From Candidatus Caenarcanales bacterium (lineage in GTDB: Bacteria > Cyanobacteriota > Vampirovibrionia > LMEP-6097), in the NCBI GenBank assembly GCA_022447685.1, contig JAKVAO010000030.1:1-29062 (forward strand): a DNA stretch of 29,062 nucleotides. The letters run 5' to 3'. A program made the translations under genes and the position numbers. Under the pieces are notes generated by a model. That model had not been told where the DNA came from. It saw only the letters and a list, made by a program, of their open reading frames with translations, and searched no databases. Shown one piece after another: positions 7,228 to 15,702 of the stretch (its first letter is position 1; the number at the start of each line of letters is the position of its first letter).

Positions 7228-9135
7228 ATGTCTCAACCCGTTAATATAAATATGACTCCAAGAATGGTCTCTTTCCAAAAGATAAATCATAAGCCTTTTA
7301 GGGAGCTTGGTTTGAAAGAAGATGAAGTTAAAGCTGCATTTAAAAGAATTAATGATATTTATAGGGGCGAAGAGAAATTGAGTTTACCTGTTTATGATGC
7401 TGAGGATAATGCTCTTGGAGGAATGGTTGTATTAAATAGAAAGCAATTTCAAGCTGTTCAAAGTAAATGTCTTGATTATTGTAAATCAAATAGACTTAAA
7501 TTCAATAAACTCAAAATCCCTATGACATATATAAGTATGAATGAGAAGCAAATGGTTACTGGTTATCAAACCAAGATGGTAGATGCAAAAGCTTTTTTAC
7601 TTGGTGCAGTTTTTAGTAAACCTTCAGGGCATGATCAAGCAATTGTGAAAGGAGCTTTTAAAAATGCTATTGATGACTATCCACCTGAGCTAATGAATTT
7701 TATGCAAAGTGAAATGCAAAATATATTAGCTGATAAAAAAGAGATCGGTGAATTGGATCCAAAAGAGTATAAGCGAAAGTTAGAGAGCTTGGAAAATAAG
7801 GTTGAAGATCCTCCTGAAACTAAAGTTTATACTGAAGCGGAGCTTGAGAATGATGGTTCAGATCAGCAAAAAGCTGATTATATTTTGTTACGTGACCTTG
7901 CTAAAAAAGTTACAGGACCAATTAAAACAATGATTGAAGAAATGAATTTCTTATCTCCTCACTTAGCTGGGGCTCAACAAGATCTTCTTGATATCAATAA
8001 TTTCTACAGTTCTATGAGTGGAAGGAATATATTTAATGCACTTACTGATAAGCAAAAAGCAAATATAAAAGACTTATGTGAAGAAGCTTATCAATATACT
8101 AATACATCAGGTTTTCATCCTGTGGAGATCATAAAAGGTTTAGAAAGCTCTAAACAATTTCACGACGAACTTGTTCGTGAAAGTGGTCCTATTAAAACAA
8201 AAATTAAAAAAAGTGTAAGCAGTGTTGAAGATATATTAAAAACTTTTCAAGAAAAACTTGAACTTAGGGTTAAAAATGATACTGTAGGAATTAATTTATT
8301 GAGTGATTTTGAATCTCAAATTCAAGGAACCTTTCAAGAAAAAAGAGATCTTAATAGTCGTCAATTAATTCATGATTTGGGAGTTGTTGATGAAGACCAT
8401 AGGAATTCTGTAAAGTTGACCCAAGAAGACTATGATGAATTATTGGCTCTCAGGAAAGGTTTAGAGACGAAAATAGATCAATTTAGAGTAAATGTCCAGA
8501 ATGCTGTCGTTGAGCTTCAACGTAAGGATGAACAAGACTTAAAGTCGACTTACCATACTTTGTATAGAGCAGCCATAAGAGATAATAGTATTAGATATAC
8601 TAACGTTAGCTTTCCAGAAATACCTTCAGGGGCTACAGGTAAAGATAGAAATATAAAATATCTAGATAAAGATGCAGTAGGTCAAGGTACTCAATCAAAA
8701 GGAATTTTATTAGAAGATAAAGGGGAGTTAAAGTTCATACTTAAGGATCAAGAGATTCCAGATGAATCTACATACGGTCGAAATAAGGCTGGGGAGTATT
8801 TTTATGGTGCGTATCAAGAAAAGCTTATTAAGCTTCTAGTATTTTCCAACAAAGTTGGGAAGAATCTTGCTGCTGACTCTGAAAAGGAACTTAGGATTCA
8901 AAGAGTTTTATATGAAGCAGCTCTAGAACCTGCTACATTTAATTCTGATACAACATTGAAGAGTACTATGAAGCTCGATCATGAAATTATTAAAGCAGAA
9001 TTAGATAAATTAGGAATTTCATATGATGATCTTGATAAGGATTATAGTATGGGGAAATATGCTATTGATAATACGGTTTCTGATGGTAATGATGACACTG
9101 ATTATTTTAAATCTGTTTTTAGCGATGAAGACTAG
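7228..9135 (+). CDS. Large hypothetical protein (635 aa)
   Basis: Not recognised. A 635-residue, highly charged, apparently soluble protein without signal peptide or membrane segment. The first 190 residues look globular. A Lys/Glu-rich helical part covers about 190-470 (including a likely coiled coil around 325-345). A more ordered C-terminal part (470-600) follows, and the tail (605-635) is rich in Asp (SDGNDDTDYFKSVFSDED). No Shine-Dalgarno is seen before the ATG. It is followed 22 nt later by a 121-aa helical protein, an arrangement that could be a large protein with a small partner or chaperone, but this is a guess from gene order only. Base composition is like that of its neighbours. 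Confidence 0.8.
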   Translation: MSQPVNINMTPRMVSFQKINHKPFRELGLKEDEVKAAFKRINDIYRGEEKLSLPVYDAEDNALGGMVVLNRKQFQAVQSKCLDYCKSNRLKFNKLKIPMTYISMNEKQMVTGYQTKMVDAKAFLLGAVFSKPSGHDQAIVKGAFKNAIDDYPPELMNFMQSEMQNILADKKEIGELDPKEYKRKLESLENKVEDPPETKVYTEAELENDGSDQQKADYILLRDLAKKVTGPIKTMIEEMNFLSPHLAGAQQDLLDINNFYSSMSGRNIFNALTDKQKANIKDLCEEAYQYTNTSGFHPVEIIKGLESSKQFHDELVRESGPIKTKIKKSVSSVEDILKTFQEKLELRVKNDTVGINLLSDFESQIQGTFQEKRDLNSRQLIHDLGVVDEDHRNSVKLTQEDYDELLALRKGLETKIDQFRVNVQNAVVELQRKDEQDLKSTYHTLYRAAIRDNSIRYTNVSFPEIPSGATGKDRNIKYLDKDAVGQGTQSKGILLEDKGELKFILKDQEIPDESTYGRNKAGEYFYGAYQEKLIKLLVFSNKVGKNLAADSEKELRIQRVLYEAALEPATFNSDTTLKSTMKLDHEIIKAELDKLGISYDDLDKDYSMGKYAIDNTVSDGNDDTDYFKSVFSDED

Positions 9136-9157
9136 GGATTATAATTAATATTATTTT

Positions 9158-9523
9158 ATGGACATAGAAAGCCTTAACGCAAAGCTAAAAGCTTATGATG
9201 ATGAGATTTATGAGAAGCTTGAACCAGTTTTGGAGAAGATCTCAGAGAATTCTAAGGCTCTTGCCTCAAATTTGAAAAGTTGTTTTACTGAAATTGCCGA
9301 GAGTGATAGGTATTTGCGTGCATATAATGGTGAAGAGATTGCAATTAAGGAAAAAGATCTTAGAGAAGACGAGTTTATGATTTTTCGTAAATATGTTCGT
9401 TTGCTTCGTTCTTGTACTATTATGTGTGGGGGCGATGTCTCAGATAAATTCAAGAAGTTATTTATTGATTTTTTTATGGGAGAGAGGTTGAGCTTGGTTG
9501 GAGAACTTAGCTTAAAAAATTGA
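9158..9523 (+). CDS. Small helical hypothetical protein (121 aa)
   Basis: Not recognised. 121 aa, predicted mostly alpha-helical, with two cysteines close together (CTIMC) and no signal peptide. It lies 22 nt after the 635-aa gene. A TATAAT stands 12 nt before the ATG, so it may have its own promoter or be co-transcribed. Its stop codon overlaps the -35 element of the next (interrupted) gene. The acidic N-terminal half and small size would suit a binding partner of the large upstream protein; nothing in the sequence proves that. Confidence 0.7.
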   Translation: MDIESLNAKLKAYDDEIYEKLEPVLEKISENSKALASNLKSCFTEIAESDRYLRAYNGEEIAIKEKDLREDEFMIFRKYVRLLRSCTIMCGGDVSDKFKKLFIDFFMGERLSLVGELSLKN

Positions 9524-9549
9524 CACCTTTAGGCTTGGTGTGTTATCTT
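9520..9549 (+). promoter_or_regulatory. Sigma-70-type promoter of the IS-interrupted gene
   Basis: Perfect -35 TTGACA at 9520-9525, an 18-nt spacer, and -10 TATCTT at 9544-9549 (or TTATCT with a 17-nt spacer). The -10 lies 7 nt before the ATG at 9557, so the transcript would begin at or next to the start codon. The -35 overlaps the stop codon of the preceding gene. Confidence 0.6.
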
Positions 9550-9558
9550 GATTTGAAT

Positions 9559-9566
9559 GAGTGGGG
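9559..9566 (+). repeat. Left target-site duplication of the IS66 element
   Basis: GAGTGGGG, identical to 11058-11065. Eight bases is the usual duplication length for the IS66 family. Confidence 0.9.
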
Positions 9567-11057
9567 GTAACTACTCAGGTGAAAAATAAAGATTATGTAA
9601 ACAAAGAGCTATAGCTCTGGCCAAATCTAGCTATTCATGAGTTACTAATAAGAGTGAGAGCATTTTTTAGACGAAGATCTTTAAAGAAAAGAAAAGAAAA
9701 GAAAAAGCTTAGAGCTTCGTATTGCAGAATTAGAGTCAGAGAACGCAGAGTTAAAGAAAGAGAATGCAGAATTAAAATCAAAATTAGCAAAATACGAGAA
9801 GAAGGACAGTTCAAATAGTTCAAAGCCACCATCGAAAGATAATGATGGTAAAAAGAAAAATAAAAGCGGCAGAGCTAAATCAGGAAAGAAGCCAGGCGCT
9901 CAAAAAGGACATAAAGGTCATGGAAGAGAGCAAGTTTCAAACCCAGATAAAATTGAAAGATGTGAAGTAGAAAAGTGCTCAGTCTGTGGTGAAGATCTAA
10001 CAAATATCGAAGGTGAAGTAATTTCAAAGAGACAAGAAATTGATATCACAGCTCCAGAACCTAAGACAACTGAATATCAACAAATTGAGAAAATATGTCC
10101 AAAATGCAAAGCCAGGAATAAAGGAGAATTTCCTGAAAATATTAGAGCTCCTGTTCAAATAGGAAACAATACTAGAGCTTTAAGCATCTATCTGCATATT
10201 AATCACAAAGTACCTTTCAAGAGAACAACTGAAATCATTGCAGATTTACTAAATTTAAATATTAGCGAAGGAAGCATTGAGAATTTTTTAGAAAAAGCCT
10301 TTAATGAAACCAGTAATATTTATCCGAAAATTATGAATAAACTCAAATCTAGTGAATATCTTCATAGCGATGAAACTGGAATTAGAGTAGATAAAAAGCT
10401 TTATCAGCTTTGGACCTGGTGTAATGACAGATTCACTTACTATGCTGCTGATAGAAGACGGTCATATGCTGTAATTGAAGAGCATTTAGGAAATGATTAT
10501 CAAGGAGTTGCTATTCATGACTGCCATTCTGCACAAAACAAAACAGCTGCATCTAAACACCAACATTGTTTAGTTCACTATGATAGAGATTTACGCTATG
10601 TGATTGAAACCGAAAACTGTAAATGGGCTGAAGCTTTTTATCATTTAACTCTAAATGCAAGGCGAATTAGAGATATGATTTGGTCTAAAACTTACTCAAG
10701 TGAAGCAAGAAAGAAAGTTATTCAATCACTGCATAAAGCTTTGGGTCAAATCATGAAGATACCTGCATACAAGAAAGAGGCTTACAAGCTTAAAAACAGA
10801 GTAGTTAAACACAGAGATAAAATACTAACTTTTTTAGATTATCCTGCTATGCCAGCAGACAACAATACCGCTGAAAGAGCTATTAGAAATGCAAAAATTC
10901 ATAGAAAAGTTTCAGGATGTTACAGAAATCCTCAAGCTGCACAAAGATATGCTGTCATACTCTCCTGGATTGAAACTGCTAAAAGATTAGGACAATCTGC
11001 TATTCTAGCTTGCCAAAACATATTTGCTGCTAATTTTCAACTTACCTGAGTAGTTAC
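9567..11057 (+). mobile_element. IS66-family insertion sequence (1,491 bp)
   Basis: The ends are inverted repeats: GTAACTACTCAGGT at 9567-9580 and its exact complement ACCTGAGTAGTTAC at 11044-11057. GTAA ends and the flanking 8-bp duplication GAGTGGGG are typical of IS66. A single large transposase reading frame is present and no tnpA/tnpB accessory genes, as in the ISBst12-like, transposase-only branch. The clean duplication shows a simple insertion with no later rearrangement. It landed immediately after the third codon of an ORF. Confidence 0.93.
9685..11049 (+). CDS. IS66-family transposase, 5' end disrupted
   Basis: Open frame of 454 codons without a normal start codon. Parts in order: a leucine-zipper-like Leu/Glu repeat (ELESENAELKKENAELKSKL) followed by SSNSSKPPSKD; a zinc-finger region with CSVCGEDL and CPKCKA; and the DDE catalytic domain with HSDETG, a second Asp in IHDCHSAQNK, and the Glu in NTAERAIRNAKIHRKVSG. 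The first in-frame ATG (10333) would lose the N-terminal domains. Upstream coding-like sequence (GTG at 9579, or GTG at 9654) is in another frame. It is separated by a TAG at 9612, a T-rich run near 9662-9667, an in-frame TAA at 9682, and a run of GAAAA pentamers (about 9684-9705). The copy is therefore probably inactive, or it depends on frameshifting. Confidence 0.85.
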   Translation, partial: RKEKKRKSLELRIAELESENAELKKENAELKSKLAKYEKKDSSNSSKPPSKDNDGKKKNKSGRAKSGKKPGAQKGHKGHGREQVSNPDKIERCEVEKCSVCGEDLTNIEGEVISKRQEIDITAPEPKTTEYQQIEKICPKCKARNKGEFPENIRAPVQIGNNTRALSIYLHINHKVPFKRTTEIIADLLNLNISEGSIENFLEKAFNETSNIYPKIMNKLKSSEYLHSDETGIRVDKKLYQLWTWCNDRFTYYAADRRRSYAVIEEHLGNDYQGVAIHDCHSAQNKTAASKHQHCLVHYDRDLRYVIETENCKWAEAFYHLTLNARRIRDMIWSKTYSSEARKKVIQSLHKALGQIMKIPAYKKEAYKLKNRVVKHRDKILTFLDYPAMPADNNTAERAIRNAKIHRKVSGCYRNPQAAQRYAVILSWIETAKRLGQSAILACQNIFAANFQLT

Positions 11058-11065
11058 GAGTGGGG
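11058..11065 (+). repeat. Right target-site duplication of the IS66 element
   Basis: GAGTGGGG, a second copy of 9559-9566. Confidence 0.9.
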
Positions 11066-12090
11066 CTAGTTTTAATCCTGAAGCAAGAACATCTGGCGCC
11101 GAATTTTATAAGATTAGCAGTAATGTACAGCGTGTAGACCAGCCTGTTGCTTCAAGTAATAATGACGCTAATCTTCTTGCTCAAGAAGGCTTAAGTCCAA
11201 TACAAAAAATTTTCTCAATTCCATCAAAAATCTCAAGTTTAATGCCGATTGATTCTAATACTGGTAAGGCTGATCGAAAATGGTTAAAGTTAAAGGAAAT
11301 TATTTTTTCTGAAGAGAATTTTTTTAATCAATTAGACCTAATACAGGAGAATACTTCAGAGGCTGAGATCTTGCTAGAAAAATTGGAAGCATATTACTCT
11401 AAGTTAGAACGTATGTCTCAAAAGCCATTCTTAAACAGGTTGACAATTGAGGAGGAAAAGTCTTTAGGAGCTATGCTTGATAAGCTAAGGGGGAATTCTA
11501 AGAGTGATCTTATTGATTTCTCTACGAATAAAGTCTCTGATGAACTTTTTGAATTTTTAAGTGATATTCTTGATGGATATAAATTTGTTCAGTTTCATTT
11601 GGTGGAGAATGGTTCTGAATCTAGAGAAGCTCATAACCATGCTGCAACTTTAAGAAAGGGTAATGAGGACAAAGGAGAAAATTCAGAGGATATCTATTTG
11701 GGTTTTGGTGATAGGGAGCTTGCTTCTGAAGGTTTTCCAGCTGATCTTTATTACAGGTTTAAACTTAAGATAGACTCTATAACTAAAGAAATCTCTTTTG
11801 TTAGTAATGATAGTGCTTATTTCAATCCTGATATGGCAGATGAACTTAAGGGATTAATAAGCTCTCCAGCTAAAGCTTTAGGGCTGATTTTAGATGAAAG
11901 AGGTGCTATTTCTAAAACTTTACAAGGGAAGATTAGATCTCCACTTGGATTTGATGTTAAAACTGATTTGGATTCTAGTTTTATAAAAACAGCTTCTTTA
12001 GATGGTATCAAAAACGAATACTTTACAGGTTACCAAGGGCTTCCAGGTCAGATTTATGGTGCAACTCAAAAGTTAATAAATAGCTTCTAA
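11058..12090 (+). pseudogene. Hypothetical gene interrupted by IS66 after codon 3 (3' part)
   Basis: The intact gene began with ATG at 9557 (MSG, codons at 9557-9565). Removing the IS and one duplication joins it in frame to GCT AGT TTT at 11065 onward, giving a 344-aa product starting MSGASFNPEARTSGAEF and ending ATQKLINSF. No ATG, GTG or TTG start occurs in this frame between the IS and the ATG at 11242, so re-initiation there would give a 282-aa product lacking the first 62 residues. The protein is not recognised: it is soluble, with a Ser/Asn-rich N-terminus, a helical middle and a C-terminal part rich in strands. The open frame downstream has not decayed, so the insertion looks recent. 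It converges with the next gene and overlaps it by 4 nt. Confidence 0.85.
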
Positions 12091-12305
12091 GCATAGCCCA
12101 GCTGACTATTACCATTATTATCAGCTAGTGCCATGGACTGTATAAGAATTTCCATAAAGGCAGGCAAAGCTTTATAGCTGGAAGAAATTTTAGAACCGTT
12201 AGGTAGAGTTACTTCTTGGGCTTCACTATTTCTGCCACCAGGAGCAAGTTTGCTCAAAATAGATGGTCTTGAAATAGGTATTGGTGCTGGTATACCGGGT
12301 GCCAT
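12087..12305 (-). CDS. Small hypothetical protein (72 aa)
   Basis: Not recognised. 72 aa, with a Pro/Ile/Ser-rich N-terminus (MAPGIPAPIPISRPS), a middle segment VTLPNGSKISSSYKALPAFMEIL and an Asn/Gly end. No Shine-Dalgarno is present. TAAAAT stands exactly 7 nt before the ATG, the same start architecture as glyQ and others here, which supports it being a real gene. It converges with the IS-interrupted gene with a 4-nt overlap. Confidence 0.6.
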   Translation of the reverse strand: MAPGIPAPIPISRPSILSKLAPGGRNSEAQEVTLPNGSKISSSYKALPAFMEILIQSMALADNNGNSQLGYA

Positions 12306-12312
12306 TTATACT

Positions 12313-12318
12313 ATTTTA
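12313..12318 (-). promoter_or_regulatory. Candidate -10 box (TAAAAT) of the 72-aa gene
   Basis: Minus-strand TAAAAT, 7 nt from the ATG at 12305; no Shine-Dalgarno between. Confidence 0.4.
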
Positions 12319-12381
12319 ACATTTTGGCTTGGTGGCGAATAGCTTTTATTGTGAGCTTGAAAACAAAGCTAAATTGTTGTT

Positions 12382-13248
12382 TTAAAATTGAACTACGAGA
12401 TCTAAGATTAAAAACAGTAATAAAATAATGCCAAGCCAACTATTAACAGTAAAAAAAGCAGCTTCTAGTTTGTCTTTAGCTGCTAGTTTCTGTTCATAGA
12501 CTAAGCCTGCAAGAAAAACTATTAAGCCTATTTTGTAAAACAAGCCTAAGGAAAGACTTTCACCAAACAAATACAGCAGTAAAACTGTAAGAAAGTGAAG
12601 AAATTTTACTATTCTTAGTGAGTTTTCTTTGCCAAATTTGGCAGGGATTGAATTGAGATTTTTCTCTCTATCGAAGTCTAAATCACCAATTGCGTAGATA
12701 ATATCAAATGCTCCAACCCAAAAGCTAATCGCAAAAAACAAATAAAATGGAGCAATATGGTTAAAAGCTCCGCTAACCGCTATCCAAGCGCCTAAGGTGG
12801 CACCACCGAGTGTAGTTCCCAGGAAGAAATGGCAGAACCAAGTGAAACGTTTCAGATAAGGGTAAGCCCAAACCCAGATTATTGGAATAGGTAAGAGTAT
12901 TTGGCAGATTTTAGGTAATTGGAAAGCTGAGAATATTAAGACTAAGATTCCTGCTAGAGAGAAGTACCAGGATTCTTGTTTAGAGATTTTACCAGCAGGG
13001 ATTTCTCTATTAGCTGTTCTAGGATTAAGCTTATCGATGCTTGCATCGATGATACGGTTTAGAGTCATGCCCGCGGAGCGGGCACCAAAAAGGCATAGAA
13101 TAATCCATAGGAAAACAATCCAGTTAAAAGAAAAGTTTTCTGAACTATTCTGCATGTATTTCAGTGACATTGTGGCACTGATGAGTACAAAGGGTAAAGA
13201 AAATAAAGTATGTTCAAGCTTAATCATCTTTGCCCAAGTATTGAACAA
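12382..13248 (-). CDS. UbiA-family prenyltransferase (MqnP-like)
   Basis: About 288-aa integral membrane prenyltransferase that attaches a polyprenyl chain to an aromatic ring in quinone synthesis. The two Asp-rich, Mg-diphosphate-binding motifs are clear: NRIIDASIDKLNPRTANREI (about 64-83), and DIIYAIGDLDFDREKN in the middle. Eight or so hydrophobic segments follow the KLEHTLFSLPF start typical of the MqnP/UbiA group of the futalosine menaquinone pathway. The open frame extends to an ATG at 13323 that would overlap the upstream flavoprotein gene by 62 nt. I prefer TTG 13248, which gives the usual N-terminal length; ATG 13227 is the other option. No Shine-Dalgarno decides between them. Confidence 0.85.
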   Translation of the reverse strand: MFNTWAKMIKLEHTLFSLPFVLISATMSLKYMQNSSENFSFNWIVFLWIILCLFGARSAGMTLNRIIDASIDKLNPRTANREIPAGKISKQESWYFSLAGILVLIFSAFQLPKICQILLPIPIIWVWAYPYLKRFTWFCHFFLGTTLGGATLGAWIAVSGAFNHIAPFYLFFAISFWVGAFDIIYAIGDLDFDREKNLNSIPAKFGKENSLRIVKFLHFLTVLLLYLFGESLSLGLFYKIGLIVFLAGLVYEQKLAAKDKLEAAFFTVNSWLGIILLLFLILDLVVQF

Positions 13249-13261
13249 AGAGAAGAATTTA

Positions 13262-14281
13262 TTACTTGTTAGCCAAGGCTTTGGATTTAGCTGATTCACG
13301 GTATTCCTTTCTAAGCTTAGCATCCATGTCGTCTACTGAATCTACTGCCATGTCCCAAGAAGTATAGATTTGGTATTTTTTGCCTTGTCTTAAGTCTCCT
13401 GCAATATAGAAATTAGCTACTGTAGATTCACCTTTCTCATTGGTAACCACATTTCCTCTATCTGTGATCTCAGCTCCGACTTGTTTAGCAAGTTCGTTAT
13501 AAGCGATTTGACCGAGCATTGGAAAGGCTACTTCAACATTTTCTTCTATATTTGAATCCGCTTCCTGAACTTCGAAAGCTTGCATAGCTTTATTTTCATC
13601 AGCTTTGATACTGAGAATATCTCCTGCTATGACTTTGATATTGTAGATTCTTATTAATTCATTTAGCTCAGCATCGTCTTTCCATTCAGCTTCTTTACCA
13701 TTGAGGAAGATTTTCATTTCAGGTGGATTGTATCTTTCATGCAGTAAAGCTGCTACCCAAGCTGCTGTTTTAGTGTGTCCAATGGTTGCACTTACTTTGT
13801 TGATAACTTTGTGTCCGTCGCATCTAATGCAATAATCGACATCACCTTTATTGGCATAAGGAAGAATAGGTTTGATAGAGCCCTGGATCTCTGGTTGGGT
13901 GTCCATGATTCCAGTACAGAGTAAAACAAATTTAGCAGTGTAAGTATTTTGACCTTCAGCATCAGTGATCTTGAACTTACCGTCTTCTAATTTCTCTACA
14001 TTACTAGCTTCTTGCTCTATAGTAGTGAGTTTCTGTGAGAAATATTCATGCTCTTGTATCCAATCGAAAACTTCGTCAACACTTTCAGTAATCGCTCTTT
14101 TGCGATCAAACATTAGTGGCATGTTAACGACTTTTCTAACCCACATTGCTCTAGAGCGTTTATTAGTTGCTCTTGATCCTTTGAAAACTAAGGTCTTCTT
14201 GTTATTAAGAACTGCTCTAAGCACTCCCATAGATCCTGCTGCTCCTGCTCCGATCACTGCAATATCGTAGATTTCTGACAT
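13262..14281 (-). CDS. Thioredoxin-reductase-like FAD/NAD(P) oxidoreductase
   Basis: 339-aa pyridine-nucleotide-disulfide oxidoreductase of the TrxB type. It has the FAD-binding GAGAAG (11-16), a LLCTG strand before residue 125, a redox-type CxxC (CIRC, Cys151 and Cys154, in DYCIRCDGH, where TrxB has CATCDG), and a C-terminal IAGD..Q FAD motif followed by YTSWDMAVDS. An oddity is the NADPH-binding motif, which reads IGHTKTAA instead of GxGxxA, so cofactor use may differ from standard thioredoxin reductase. TAAAAT lies 7 nt before the ATG without a Shine-Dalgarno. The prenyltransferase gene follows directly, so the two may be one transcript. Confidence 0.8.
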   Translation of the reverse strand: MSEIYDIAVIGAGAAGSMGVLRAVLNNKKTLVFKGSRATNKRSRAMWVRKVVNMPLMFDRKRAITESVDEVFDWIQEHEYFSQKLTTIEQEASNVEKLEDGKFKITDAEGQNTYTAKFVLLCTGIMDTQPEIQGSIKPILPYANKGDVDYCIRCDGHKVINKVSATIGHTKTAAWVAALLHERYNPPEMKIFLNGKEAEWKDDAELNELIRIYNIKVIAGDILSIKADENKAMQAFEVQEADSNIEENVEVAFPMLGQIAYNELAKQVGAEITDRGNVVTNEKGESTVANFYIAGDLRQGKKYQIYTSWDMAVDSVDDMDAKLRKEYRESAKSKALANK

Positions 14282-14288
14282 AAGCTTA

Positions 14289-14294
14289 ATTTTA
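14289..14294 (-). promoter_or_regulatory. Candidate -10 box (TAAAAT) of the TrxB-like gene
   Basis: Minus-strand TAAAAT, 7 nt before the ATG at 14281; no Shine-Dalgarno. Confidence 0.4.
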
Positions 14295-14339
14295 GCAATA
14301 TAGGCTGGCTAATGACTTATTTAAGCTTTAGAATCAATT

Positions 14340-14639
14340 TTAAGCAAGTTCACTCATAAATGAAACAGCTTTAACATGCTCTTTACTAGTTCTTGCCTTA
14401 GTTGATTTGTAAGTACCATTTGCAGCTTTTCTATCGTAGTTGCCCCAGAAGTGATTACCATATTTTAACCAAGCTTCATTTCTTCTTTTTTGATAATTTT
14501 TATTTCTAAGTTTAGTAACTTTATTTAACCAAAGTGAAAATCTTTCGTAATCCGTATTTCTCTCGAAGGACTTTATGCCTCTTTCTCGGCTGTCTTCTTC
14601 TAATTCGTGATATACCGGTCTTAGTAAACCAAGTCCCAT
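14340..14639 (-). CDS. Small basic hypothetical protein (99 aa)
   Basis: Not recognised. 99 aa, very basic and aromatic (NKNYQKRRNEAWLKYGNHFWG), with no signal or membrane segment. It could bind nucleic acid, but no known motif is visible. A good Shine-Dalgarno (AAGGGAG, 8 nt before the ATG) supports the start at 14639. It is transcribed divergently from the small membrane protein at 14725. Confidence 0.6.
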   Translation of the reverse strand: MGLGLLRPVYHELEEDSRERGIKSFERNTDYERFSLWLNKVTKLRNKNYQKRRNEAWLKYGNHFWGNYDRKAANGTYKSTKARTSKEHVKAVSFMSELA

Positions 14640-14697
14640 ATCGTATCTCCCTTATCGATGATTTAATCCCTTTGTATGATTATATATAGTAATTGCT

Positions 14698-14706
14698 TGG
14701 TATAAT
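14698..14706 (+). promoter_or_regulatory. Extended -10 promoter (TGGTATAAT)
   Basis: TG-G-TATAAT is a perfect extended -10. It sits 18 nt before the ATG at 14725. No good -35 is seen, which extended -10 promoters tolerate. Confidence 0.5.
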
Positions 14707-14724
14707 TTGATATAGATTTCTGAT

Positions 14725-14874
14725 ATGACTGATTCAGACTACTTAATTTACGGAATATCAGTCACTGCTCTAGTGTTTTTGCTTAATTTTTTGGCCTTTT
14801 TCATACTACCTGTAGTGTTACGCCAATTGCTCAAAACTAGATACGGGCAGGGCAATCAACAAATTTCTTCCTAA
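14725..14874 (+). CDS. Small membrane protein (49 aa)
   Basis: ORF MTDSDYLIYGISVTALVFLL.. ending GNQQISS. One strong hydrophobic helix (about residues 8-31) is followed by a basic segment (RQLLKTRYG), the inside-positive pattern of a single-pass inner-membrane protein. An extended -10 promoter lies just upstream. No Shine-Dalgarno. Not recognised, and a chance ORF is possible. It occupies the middle of the 14640-14958 gap, which otherwise holds only AT-rich sequence. Confidence 0.5.
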   Translation: MTDSDYLIYGISVTALVFLLNFLAFFILPVVLRQLLKTRYGQGNQQISS

Positions 14875-14958
14875 TTTTTCTAGGTTTTTGGAAATATCTT
14901 TAGTAAGTTTTTCAAAATTTCCTTAGCTAAATCTTAATTTTGGGTATATCTTTAATAT

Positions 14959-15702
14959 ATGAAGATAGCTGTAATTGTTAGTCAGGTTCCAGATACCACT
15001 ACCAAGATCGAGATCACAGGTGATGGTAAATCCATAGATGAGTCCAATATCGAGTGGATTTTGAACCCATATGCAGAGTTTGCTGTTGAGAAAGCTCTTC
15101 TGCTGAAAGAATCTAATGACGCAATTGAAGAAGTGATAATTGTCGCTTTAGGTCTAGATAGAACGGTTTCTGCTATTAGATCTGCTTTAGCTATGGGGGC
15201 AGATCAGGGGGTTTTACTGAAATCTGAGACTTTAGATTCTAAGCCACTTGCAGATAAAATCAAAGAATTAGGAGTTGATCTAATACTCGGTGCTAAGAAG
15301 AATATCGATATTGAGGCTGCTTGGCTTGAAGCTGGGGTAGCTGCGCATTTAGATTTACCGATGCTAGCTAATGTCAATAAATTAAGTTTTGAAGGCGATA
15401 AATTGATCGCTGAACGTGAATCATCAGGTGCAAAAGAGAAATTTGAGATTTCTTTGCCTGCGGTTGTGACTTGTGATAAAGGTCAGGATGAGCCAAGATA
15501 TGCTTCAGTTATGGGACTAATGAAGGCTAAGAAAAAGCCTTTAGAGGAAATTGATGCTACAGCATCTGATGCCATAGGTCTTGAAGCAGTTGAAGCATCG
15601 CTTCCAGCAGAGCGTCAGGATGTGAAGATATTTGAGGGAGCACCTCAGGAAGCTGCAAAGCAGTTATTGGATGCTCTTAAAAATGATGCTAAGGTTTTGT
15701 AA
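14959..15702 (+). CDS. etfB: Electron transfer flavoprotein beta subunit
   Basis: 247-aa EtfB/FixA. It shows MKIAVIVSQVPDT, the NPYAEFAVEKAL segment, a dehydrogenase-docking/AMP-site region (LGLDRTVSAIRSALAMGADQG), and the C-terminal motif EPRYASVMGLMKAKKKPLE. ETF heterodimers carry FAD (and AMP in the beta subunit) and pass electrons between flavoprotein dehydrogenases and a quinone reductase. etfA normally follows etfB directly. Here the next genes are a HEPN-MNT pair on the other strand, whose last gene overlaps the etfB 3' end by 14 nt. The start has TATATC 8 nt upstream and no Shine-Dalgarno. Confidence 0.88.
   Translation: MKIAVIVSQVPDTTTKIEITGDGKSIDESNIEWILNPYAEFAVEKALLLKESNDAIEEVIIVALGLDRTVSAIRSALAMGADQGVLLKSETLDSKPLADKIKELGVDLILGAKKNIDIEAAWLEAGVAAHLDLPMLANVNKLSFEGDKLIAERESSGAKEKFEISLPAVVTCDKGQDEPRYASVMGLMKAKKKPLEEIDATASDAIGLEAVEASLPAERQDVKIFEGAPQEAAKQLLDALKNDAKVL

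Noticed and set aside
9635..9832. Minus-strand ORF over the IS66 left end
   Set aside because: It is the complement of the Leu/Glu/Lys-rich transposase N-terminus and shows only Leu/Ile/Ser-rich chance sequence.
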